A stretch of 56,151 bases of DNA from CAYMCQ01 sp964389025 (GTDB lineage: Bacteria > Verrucomicrobiota > Verrucomicrobiia > Limisphaerales > CAYMCQ01). Position numbers and translations under genes: made by a program. Below the pieces are notes generated by a model, which saw only the letters and a program-made list of their open reading frames with translations, was not told where the DNA came from and ran no database searches. Below, in pieces: positions 44,703-50,882 of this stretch (within the stretch, counting starts at the first letter, position 1; each line of letters starts with the position of its first letter). Where the stretch lies: NCBI GenBank assembly GCA_964389025.1, contig CAYMCQ010000020.1, positions 1 through 56,151 of the forward strand, given 5' to 3'.

Positions 44703-45239
44703 ATGAAACAGTCGCCGAGCAAACAATTTTTAGCAGGCTTGCACGCAGCAACGATTCTATTTTTCGTCTGCCCCGGCAATTTGTTTGCGGGCGAGACAAA
44801 TTCTCCCGCCGCAAAAACCGCCGACGCCAAAAGTGATTTCACTTCCGTCGGTTTCGATTTGCTCGCGTCCTACAACTTCGAAATGCCTGACGGCCCGTCC
44901 ACGAACAAAACCGAAACCGCCGACGCGCAAATTCCCGACAAGGTGAAGGCGTTCAACAAAAAGAAAGTTTCGATGACGGGCTTCATGCTGCCGTTGAAAG
45001 TCGAGAGCGGCACAGTCACCGAATTCCTGCTGATGAAAGACCAGTCCATGTGCTGCTTCGGCGCGACGCCGAAAATCACCGAATGGGTCAGCGTCAAGAC
45101 CGGCGCGAAGGGTTTCAAGTCGGTCATGGACCAGCCGGTCACGATCCAAGGCACACTGCGCGTCGGCGCGATGCGTGAGAACGGTTACTTGATCGGCATT
45201 TATTCGATGGACGCGGAAAAGCTGGCCGGGGCGAATTGA
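44703..45239 (+). CDS. Exported DUF3299-like protein
   Basis: A 178-residue protein with a signal peptide (about 1-29, ending LFA-GE). The conserved core reads GFMLPLKVESGTVTEFLLMK, then CCFGATPKITEWVSV, which is the typical DUF3299 pattern (CC near the middle, ending with GIYSMDAEKL). Function unknown, but members often sit beside MacB-like exporters, as here. The CC pair could bind a metal. The gene is separated from the permease by the 154-bp repeat. Confidence 0.8.
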   Translation: MKQSPSKQFLAGLHAATILFFVCPGNLFAGETNSPAAKTADAKSDFTSVGFDLLASYNFEMPDGPSTNKTETADAQIPDKVKAFNKKKVSMTGFMLPLKVESGTVTEFLLMKDQSMCCFGATPKITEWVSVKTGAKGFKSVMDQPVTIQGTLRVGAMRENGYLIGIYSMDAEKLAGAN

Positions 45240-45255
45240 ATTCAAAAAAGATTGC

Positions 45256-45330
45256 GATTATGATTATGAGTAAGATTAAGATGGACGCTGCACTTTCACT
45301 GGACTCTTAATCATAATCTTAATCTTACTC
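45256..45330. repeat. Word-repeat inverted element, second copy of the taatctta family
   Basis: Left arm 45256-45280 (gattatgattatgagtaagattaag by word), right arm 45306-45330. The stem includes an uninterrupted 13-base pairing (gagtaagattaag with its complement). It occupies the gap between the DUF3299-like gene and the next gene. Confidence 0.7.
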
Positions 45331-45341
45331 TCGCCCCACAA

Positions 45342-45815
45342 ATGAATCTCGACGACGCACAAAAGAAAAAAGTTTCGGAATGGATCGCGCAAGGGTTGAG
45401 GCTTTCGGAAATCCAGACGCGCCTCGCAAGCGAACTCGGCGCGAAGCTCACCTATATGGAAGTCCGCTTCCTCGTGGACGACCTCAAGCTCACACCGAAA
45501 GACCCCGAGCCGCCCAAACAACCCGCGCCGTCACCGCTGGCCTCGCCGACTGCGCCGCCGCAAGCTCCAGCCGAAAAGCAAGCTGCTGCGCCCGCACCCG
45601 GCGGAGTTTCGGTGGCGGTGGATGAAATCGCAAAACCCGGAACCGCCGTCAGCGGCAAAGTAACTTTCACCGACGGCAATTCTGCGGACTGGTATTTCGA
45701 CCAGACGGGCCGTCTCGGTTTGGTTCCGCAAAAGGAAGGCTACCGTCCACCGCAAACTGATTTGCAGCAATTCCAGGCCGCGCTTGAAGCGGAGTTGAGC
45801 AGGCTGGGGTTTTAG
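45342..45815 (+). CDS. Unknown protein with HTH-like N-terminus and Pro/Ala linker
   Basis: A 157-residue protein. Residues 1-50 (DDAQKKKVSEWIAQGLRLSE and following) look like a helix-turn-helix-type helical domain; 55-90 is a Pro/Ala-rich linker; 95-157 is a compact beta-rich domain ending QQFQAALEAELSRLGF. No signal peptide. I believe similar proteins occur across Verrucomicrobiota but cannot name a family. A 154-bp repeat starts on the base after its stop codon. Confidence 0.65.
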   Translation: MNLDDAQKKKVSEWIAQGLRLSEIQTRLASELGAKLTYMEVRFLVDDLKLTPKDPEPPKQPAPSPLASPTAPPQAPAEKQAAAPAPGGVSVAVDEIAKPGTAVSGKVTFTDGNSADWYFDQTGRLGLVPQKEGYRPPQTDLQQFQAALEAELSRLGF

Positions 45816-45969
45816 GGTGGCACAGGCGTCTCGCCTGTCGTTTCCGGCGTCCCGCCGGAAACCGTCGAGAGATTGAATTTCTCAACAGATCAACGACACC
45901 CAGCAAACTAACCCTCACGACGAAATTCGGCGGGACGCCGAATTTGACGCGCGGGACGCGCGTGCCACC
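45816..45969. repeat. 154-bp four-hairpin repeat, copy C
   Basis: Hairpins at the same offsets as copies A and B: P1 45822-45838 (ACAGGC/GCCTGT), P2 45840-45862 (GTTTCCGGC/GCCGGAAAC), P3 45923-45945 (AAATTCGGC/GCCGAATTT), P4 45947-45963 (ACGCGC/GCGCGT). It begins immediately after one stop codon and ends five bases before the convergent stop at 45975, the position of a bidirectional terminator. Confidence 0.9.
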
Positions 45970-45974
45970 CACAA

Positions 45975-46343
45975 TTATTCCGGCGGCGTGAACAATTCGA
46001 TGGCGTGCCCGTCCGGGTCGCGCAAAAAAACCTGCCACGCGCCGTCAGGCCGCTGCTTTCGCGGGCGGAAATCCGCGCCGACTTTTTTGAAGTGCGCCTC
46101 CCACGAATCCAGTTCCTCCACGCGCAGCGCGAAATGATTGTTCCGGCTTCGCGGCAGGACCGGCTCGTCGCTCCTGCCGATGAGATGAAGTTCCTGCTGC
46201 GCGCCGAGCCGGAACCACGCGCCGGGAAAACCAAAAGCCGGGCGCGGAATTTTTTCCAGCCGCAGAACGCCCGCGTAGAACGCGCAACTTTTTTCCACGT
46301 CAGAAACGTGAATGGCAACGTGGTTCAGCTCGAGAATTTTCAA
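45975..46343 (-). CDS. VOC/glyoxalase-family protein
   Basis: A 122-residue single vicinal-oxygen-chelate domain pair: LELNHVAIHVSDVEKSCAFY at the start, NNHFALRVEEL in the middle and FLRDPDGHAIELF at the end, giving His and Glu metal ligands (H9, H70 and E118 region). The start is a TTG three bases after the epimerase stop; no ATG fits. It lies downstream of the dipeptide-epimerase-like gene on the same strand, and is probably translated with it. Reaction unknown. Confidence 0.8.
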   Translation of the reverse strand: MKILELNHVAIHVSDVEKSCAFYAGVLRLEKIPRPAFGFPGAWFRLGAQQELHLIGRSDEPVLPRSRNNHFALRVEELDSWEAHFKKVGADFRPRKQRPDGAWQVFLRDPDGHAIELFTPPE

Positions 46344-46345
46344 TC

Positions 46346-47386
46346 CTATTTCCGTTTGCTGACGCGCAGGCCAAATTTCTCCGGCGCGTTGGCGAACGAT
46401 AGCACGCCGTTTTTTTCCGTCACGCCGAGATACGGGTCGTTTGTGATCAAAATGTTTCCATCCACGTCGAGGTAATCGCAAAGCTCGGCGAGATGCGCGG
46501 CGGCGCTGATCAGGACGCTCGTCTCGATCATGCAACCGATCATCGTCTTGAGGCCGCGTTTGCGCGCCGCGCTCAACGCCTCGAAGCCGCCGCTGATTCC
46601 GCCGGTCTTGACGAGTTTCACGTTGATGCCGTGAAAACATTCCGCGCAACGGTCTGCGTCTGCGGCAGTGTGATACGACTCGTCTGCGAAGATCGGCAGA
46701 GGCGAACGCTCTTTCAACCACTTCCAATCCGCCCCATGGGTCGTTGCAGGCATCGGCTGCTCGACGTATTGGATGAACTTGTCGCCCGCCAGCCACTCAA
46801 TCATTTCCAGCGCCTGCTCCTTGGTTTTCCAACCTTCGTTCGCGTCAACTCGCAGCCATTTCGCCGGCGCGACGTCGCGGATGGCCTTCATGTTCTCGCG
46901 GTCGCCGGGCGCGCCGACTTTGATCTTCAAAACGGGAAACCGCTCCGCCTCCAAAACTTTTTTCCGAAGAATGTCCGGCACATCAATCCCGATGGTGAAC
47001 GACGTGACGTGATGATTGTCGCGAAAGCCGAGGCCGAGGAAATCATAAACCGGCTTCTTCGCGCGCCGCGCCGCGCCATCAACCAGCGCGATGTTGATGG
47101 CGCACTTGGCAGACATGTCGTGCGCGGAAATCGTATCGAGATATTTCATGCTGCCCGCGATGTCGCCAAAGAAAAGTTTGGCAGGGTCAATTTTCCTGCA
47201 GAAGGCCTCGACAGTTTCGAGCGATTCATTGTAGCGGGAAATCGGCGCGGCTTCGCCGAGACCAACCGTGCCGATATCGTCAGTCAATTCCACGAGGACG
47301 ACCGTGGAAATATTTGTGCCTTCGGTGCGGGCTATCTTCCAGGTGTGAGCGAGCTGTAAATCTTCCCGCCAAATTTTTAATTTCAC
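46346..47386 (-). CDS. Dipeptide epimerase-like enolase superfamily enzyme
   Basis: A 346-residue enolase-superfamily enzyme of the muconate lactonising/L-Ala-D/L-Glu epimerase type. Catalytic Lys K154/K156 (LKIKVG), metal ligands D181, E209 and D235 (RVDANEG, VEQP, ADES) and the opposing Lys K257 (NVKLVK) are all present. Start is GTG at 47386. It probably epimerises dipeptides from murein recycling; other enolase-superfamily substrates are possible. The short spacing with the VOC gene suggests an operon. Confidence 0.85.
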   Translation of the reverse strand: MKLKIWREDLQLAHTWKIARTEGTNISTVVLVELTDDIGTVGLGEAAPISRYNESLETVEAFCRKIDPAKLFFGDIAGSMKYLDTISAHDMSAKCAINIALVDGAARRAKKPVYDFLGLGFRDNHHVTSFTIGIDVPDILRKKVLEAERFPVLKIKVGAPGDRENMKAIRDVAPAKWLRVDANEGWKTKEQALEMIEWLAGDKFIQYVEQPMPATTHGADWKWLKERSPLPIFADESYHTAADADRCAECFHGINVKLVKTGGISGGFEALSAARKRGLKTMIGCMIETSVLISAAAHLAELCDYLDVDGNILITNDPYLGVTEKNGVLSFANAPEKFGLRVSKRK

Positions 47387-47468
47387 GACGGAAACGAAAG
47401 CGGAAATGAGCTAAGGAAGCAAACTTGTTTTGATACCGCAGGGGCGCGAAGACGCAGAGAATTAAAAT

Positions 47469-47510
47469 TTGGAACTCAGGAAAGCAGGAAAAGAAATTCC
47501 TGAGTTCCAA
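47469..47510. repeat. Perfect 14-bp inverted repeat (ttggaactcaggaa)
   Basis: Arms 47469-47482 and 47497-47510, perfect, with a 14-base loop, flanked by A/T-rich sequence. It lies downstream of the LysR stop. On the minus strand the stem is followed by a T-rich run (ATTTTAATT), so it may terminate lysR. It also resembles the other word-repeat elements. Confidence 0.8.
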
Positions 47511-47518
47511 ATTAAAAT

Positions 47519-48412
47519 TCATTTCTTCTTAGTAGCAATTTCCTTCGCGCACTTCAAAAACCGTTCCGCCGCAGGCGTAAGCTTCCCTTTGCACCATGCA
47601 GCGCCAACGACCAAAGGCTCGGGCGCAGGCGAGAATAGGATGAACTTCAAGCGCGCACCCGCCGTGCACGCCAACGATTGCGCCGCCACCGCAACACCAG
47701 CGCCCGACTCGACCGCCGCGACAAGACTGCTCACGCTGTCATGTTCCTCCACGATGCGCGGTTTGGTTTTGATCGTGACGAACGTGGCCGCGAGATTTTC
47801 GTGAGCGTCGGGATAATCTTTGCGGCTGTATGCGATGAGCGGTTCGCGCGCGGCTTCCGCCAAAGTCACCGTGCGCCGCCGCGCCAGCGGATGTTTCGGC
47901 GCAACGGCAAGACACATCGGATCGCGCACCAGCTCCTCGAATTGCAGCCCGCGCAACAGCGACGGCGTCAGGCGCACGATGAAAACAAGTTGCAATCTGC
48001 CTTCGCGCAATCCGGCGAGCATTTCCTCTGTGGAAAGATCATGCAGCTTCACCCGCACGTTCGGCCGTTCTGCCTGAAACGCGCGCAACGCCGGCGGCAA
48101 AATGCGCGCGGTCAGCGACGGCGCGTAGCCGATGTGCAATTCGCCGCTGCCCGTGGCGATGGCGCGCGCCGCTTTCACGGCGTCCTCGGCGCGTTGCAAC
48201 ACGGCGCGGGCTTCCGTCAGAAAAAATTTTCCAGCTTCGGTGAGCTTGAGCGATTTCGCGCTGCGCTCGAAAAATTGAAAGCCAAGTTCATCTTCGAGGT
48301 CGCGGATTTGGCGGCTGATGCCCGGCTGCGAAACGTGCAGCTTCAACGCCGCGCGCGAGACGTTTTCTTCTTCAGCGACGGCGATGAAATAACGAAGATG
48401 CCGCAGTTCCAT
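47519..48412 (-). CDS. LysR-family transcriptional regulator
   Basis: A 297-residue LTTR with an N-terminal winged HTH (residues 1-60, LRHLRYFIAVAEEENVSRAA, QPGISRQIRDLEDELG) and a C-terminal substrate-binding domain (about 90-295). It is transcribed divergently from the pirin gene across a 66-84-base gap containing an ATA-N9-TAT operator-like site, so it likely regulates the pirin/flavodoxin/DoxX/VOC genes. The inducer is unknown. Confidence 0.92.
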   Translation of the reverse strand: MELRHLRYFIAVAEEENVSRAALKLHVSQPGISRQIRDLEDELGFQFFERSAKSLKLTEAGKFFLTEARAVLQRAEDAVKAARAIATGSGELHIGYAPSLTARILPPALRAFQAERPNVRVKLHDLSTEEMLAGLREGRLQLVFIVRLTPSLLRGLQFEELVRDPMCLAVAPKHPLARRRTVTLAEAAREPLIAYSRKDYPDAHENLAATFVTIKTKPRIVEEHDSVSSLVAAVESGAGVAVAAQSLACTAGARLKFILFSPAPEPLVVGAAWCKGKLTPAAERFLKCAKEIATKKK

Positions 48413-48423
48413 GCACGGCGAGC

Positions 48424-48438
48424 ATAGCTGTTAGTTAT
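48424..48438 (+). promoter_or_regulatory. LysR-type operator candidate (ATA-N9-TAT)
   Basis: ATA (48424-48426) and TAT (48436-48438) flank nine bases, also fitting the T-N11-A rule of LysR-type regulators. It lies twelve bases upstream of the lysR ATG on the minus strand and 59 bases upstream of the pirin ATG, in the divergent gap. Confidence 0.5.
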
Positions 48439-48496
48439 ACTGAGACAAGAAACATGGTCTTTCCCAAGTCCGGTTTTCGTGTGCGAGCTTATTGCC

Positions 48497-49192
48497 ATGA
48501 TGAGACTTCGAAAAGCGAACGAACGTGGGCACGCCGAACATGGCTGGCTGGACACTTATCACGCTTTCAGCTTCGCGGATTATTACGACCCGCATTGGAC
48601 GCATTTCCGCAGCTTGCGCGTCATCAACGACGATCTCGTGATGCCGGGCATGGGTTTCGGAACACACTCGCATCGCGACATGGAAATCATCACTTACATC
48701 CTGAACGGCGCGCTGGAGCACAAGGATTCGATGGGCAACGGCCGCGTGATCCGCGCGGGCGACGTGCAATACATGGCTGCTGGCTCGGGCGTGCAGCACA
48801 GCGAGTTCAATCCGTCGAGCGACGAAGCGGTGCATCTGCTGCAAATCTGGATCATGCCGGATGCGAAAGGCGTGAAGCCGCGGTATGCCGAGAAGGCGAT
48901 GAAGGACGCGCCGGCCGGCAAGCTGCATCTGGTCACAAGCAAAAGCGGTCGCGACGGTTCAATCGCCATTCATCAGGATGCTGACCTCTGGCTCGCGAAG
49001 CTGGAAGCATGGCAAACCATTTCACATTCGCTGGCGGAAGACCGTCACGCGTGGATTCACGTCGCCGAAGGCACGGTGAAATTAAACGGTGAAACACTTT
49101 CCAGCGGCGATGCGGCAGCGGTCAGCCAGGAATATGCGCTGGAAATCAGCGCGACTCAGCGGGCACAAGTTCTCCTCTTCGATCTCGACTAA
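48497..49192 (+). CDS. Pirin-family protein (quercetinase-like)
   Basis: A 231-residue bicupin of the pirin/YhhW type. The family start MRLRKANERGHAEHGWLDTY indicates the ATG at 48497 (or 48500), not the GTG at 48479. Metal ligands are in GFGTHSHRDMEIITYILNGA with His, His and Glu, plus the downstream ALEHKD His. Family members oxidise flavonoids such as quercetin or act as redox sensors. First gene of an operon-like set under the divergent LysR regulator. Confidence 0.92.
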   Translation: MMRLRKANERGHAEHGWLDTYHAFSFADYYDPHWTHFRSLRVINDDLVMPGMGFGTHSHRDMEIITYILNGALEHKDSMGNGRVIRAGDVQYMAAGSGVQHSEFNPSSDEAVHLLQIWIMPDAKGVKPRYAEKAMKDAPAGKLHLVTSKSGRDGSIAIHQDADLWLAKLEAWQTISHSLAEDRHAWIHVAEGTVKLNGETLSSGDAAAVSQEYALEISATQRAQVLLFDLD

Positions 49193-49221
49193 ACCAACAA
49201 CAACTCAAAATCCAAAAAAAC

Positions 49222-49794
49222 ATGACCACAATATCCATCATCTACTTCTCTGGCTCTGGCCACACCTCCAAGCTGGCCGAGGCCGTGCAAAAAGGCGCGG
49301 CTTCTGTCGCCGAAGTGAACGTCAACCTCATCGCCATCACCGGCGACGAAATCGCAAAAGGCCGCTATCAAAACGACGGCACCCTCTCGCAACTCGACGC
49401 CAGCGACGCGATTATTTTCGGCAGCCCGACTTACATGGGCGGGCCGGCGGCGCAGTTCAAGGCGTTTGCAGACGCGACGGGCGAGCGCTGGTTCAAGTCG
49501 GCCTGGCGCGACAAGCTGGCGGCGGGCTTCACCGTCTCCAGCAGCCCGAGCGGCGACAAATTCAGCACGCTCCAATACTTTCACACGCTCGCCATGCAGC
49601 ACGGCATGATTTGGATTGGCCTCGGCGAAATGCCGATGCAGCCCAACGGTGTCAATCGCCTCGGCAGTTACAGCGGTGCGACGGCGCAGGCGGGATTTGA
49701 TTCGCCTGAAGTCGCGCCGAATGTGGAAGACAAACTGACCGGCGAACGGCTTGGCCAGCGCGTCGCTACGTTCGCGGCCAAATTGAAAAAGTGA
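49222..49794 (+). CDS. Flavodoxin-family NAD(P)H:quinone oxidoreductase (WrbA-like)
   Basis: A 190-residue flavodoxin-fold protein. FMN loop SGSGHTSKLAEAV at the start, FGSPTYMGGPAAQFKAFAD near residue 70 and WIGLGEMPMQ near 132. It is similar to WrbA-type quinone reductases, which carry out two-electron reduction of quinones and limit oxidative stress. Start 49222 follows the pirin stop by about 30 bases and is co-directional with it and the following genes. Confidence 0.85.
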   Translation: MTTISIIYFSGSGHTSKLAEAVQKGAASVAEVNVNLIAITGDEIAKGRYQNDGTLSQLDASDAIIFGSPTYMGGPAAQFKAFADATGERWFKSAWRDKLAAGFTVSSSPSGDKFSTLQYFHTLAMQHGMIWIGLGEMPMQPNGVNRLGSYSGATAQAGFDSPEVAPNVEDKLTGERLGQRVATFAAKLKK

Positions 49795-49830
49795 TTCTAA
49801 CAAGCCAACTCAAACGAAAAACGTAAATCT

Positions 49831-50304
49831 ATGAAAGCACTCCAACTCCTGTTCAAAACCAACGACAGCACCGCTCCGCTTGTTGCGCGGCTCATGCTCG
49901 GCATCGTGATGTTCCCGCACGGCGCGCAGAAGATGCTCGGCTGGTTCGGCGGCTACGGCTTCAGTGGCACGATGAACTTTTTCACGGGAACGATGCACAT
50001 CCCGGCGTTGTTCGCGTTCCTCGCTATCATGGCGGAATTCGCCGGCTCGCTCGCCCTGATCGCGGGACTGTTGAGCCGCGTAGCCGCGTTCGGTATCGCC
50101 AGCGTCATGACCGTCGCCATCCTGACCTCACACGCGGCGAACGGATTTTTCATGAATTGGTATGGCAACCAGAAAGGCGAGGGGTTTGAATATCACCTGC
50201 TCGCCATCGGTCTCGCACTCGTCGTGCTAATACACGGCGCGGGCAAGGCGTCGTTGGATGGGGCGCTGCATCGCAAGCTCACCAACGACCGTTCTGATGT
50301 TTGA
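49831..50304 (+). CDS. DoxX-family membrane protein
   Basis: A 157-residue protein with four predicted TM segments (about 20-42, 57-77, 83-105, 122-142). The DoxX-type N-terminal motif LVARLMLGIVMFPHGAQKML is clear, with EFAGSLALIAG and the C-terminal LLAIGLALVVLIHGAGKASL. DoxX proteins often accompany quinone and redox-stress genes, as here. The stop overlaps the VOC gene start region by a few bases. Confidence 0.9.
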   Translation: MKALQLLFKTNDSTAPLVARLMLGIVMFPHGAQKMLGWFGGYGFSGTMNFFTGTMHIPALFAFLAIMAEFAGSLALIAGLLSRVAAFGIASVMTVAILTSHAANGFFMNWYGNQKGEGFEYHLLAIGLALVVLIHGAGKASLDGALHRKLTNDRSDV

Positions 50305-50314
50305 GGAAAATTAC

Positions 50315-50818
50315 ATGAAGCCGAACCATGATTCACGTCGCATAGACGCCGGTGTGCGTATTGGCCATGTGCATCTCAAGGTCGCGACTCTCGACCGGTC
50401 GCTGACCTTCTATCGCGACGTGCTCGGCATGGAAGTCACGCAACGCTACGGACTGCAAGCGGCCTTCCTTTCCGCAGGCGGCTACCATCATCACATCGGA
50501 CTCAACACGTGGGAAAGCGCGGGCGGACAGCCGCCGCCACCCGGCTCGACGGGTTTGTTTCACATCGCGATTCTTTATCCCACACGCGTGGCGCTGGCTG
50601 ACGCGCTGCGTCGCGTCCTCGCGGCTGGCATCGAACTCGACGGCGCAGCCGACCATGGCGTGAGTGAAGCGGTTTATCTCCGTGACCCCGATGGCAACGG
50701 CGTGGAGCTTTATTGGGATCGTCCGCCGGAACAATGGCCGCGCACGCACGATGGCCGGCTGGCGATGGTCACGCGCCATTTGGATTTGGAGGAACTACTC
50801 AAGGAATCGACACACTGA
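50315..50818 (+). CDS. VOC-family (catechol 2,3-dioxygenase-like) protein
   Basis: A 167-residue extradiol-dioxygenase-type VOC protein. The start at 50315 has a GAGG site eight bases before; an alternative ATG at 50297 overlaps doxX. Core motifs are RIGHVHLKVATLDRSLTFYR, GYHHHIGLNTWES and VYLRDPDGNGVELYWD, giving two His and one Glu. The position at the end of the pirin/flavodoxin/DoxX set fits detoxification of aromatic or quinone compounds. Confidence 0.88.
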   Translation: MKPNHDSRRIDAGVRIGHVHLKVATLDRSLTFYRDVLGMEVTQRYGLQAAFLSAGGYHHHIGLNTWESAGGQPPPPGSTGLFHIAILYPTRVALADALRRVLAAGIELDGAADHGVSEAVYLRDPDGNGVELYWDRPPEQWPRTHDGRLAMVTRHLDLEELLKESTH

Positions 50819-50882
50819 AGCGACGCAAAGACGGATCGCAAAAACAAACTGCTCCCCGACAAAGAGAAATTGATCCAGTCGT

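Noticed and set aside
45975..46796. Longer 273-residue form of the VOC protein
   Set aside because: The extension is out of frame with the epimerase gene and low complexity; the VOC domain starts at the TTG at 46343.
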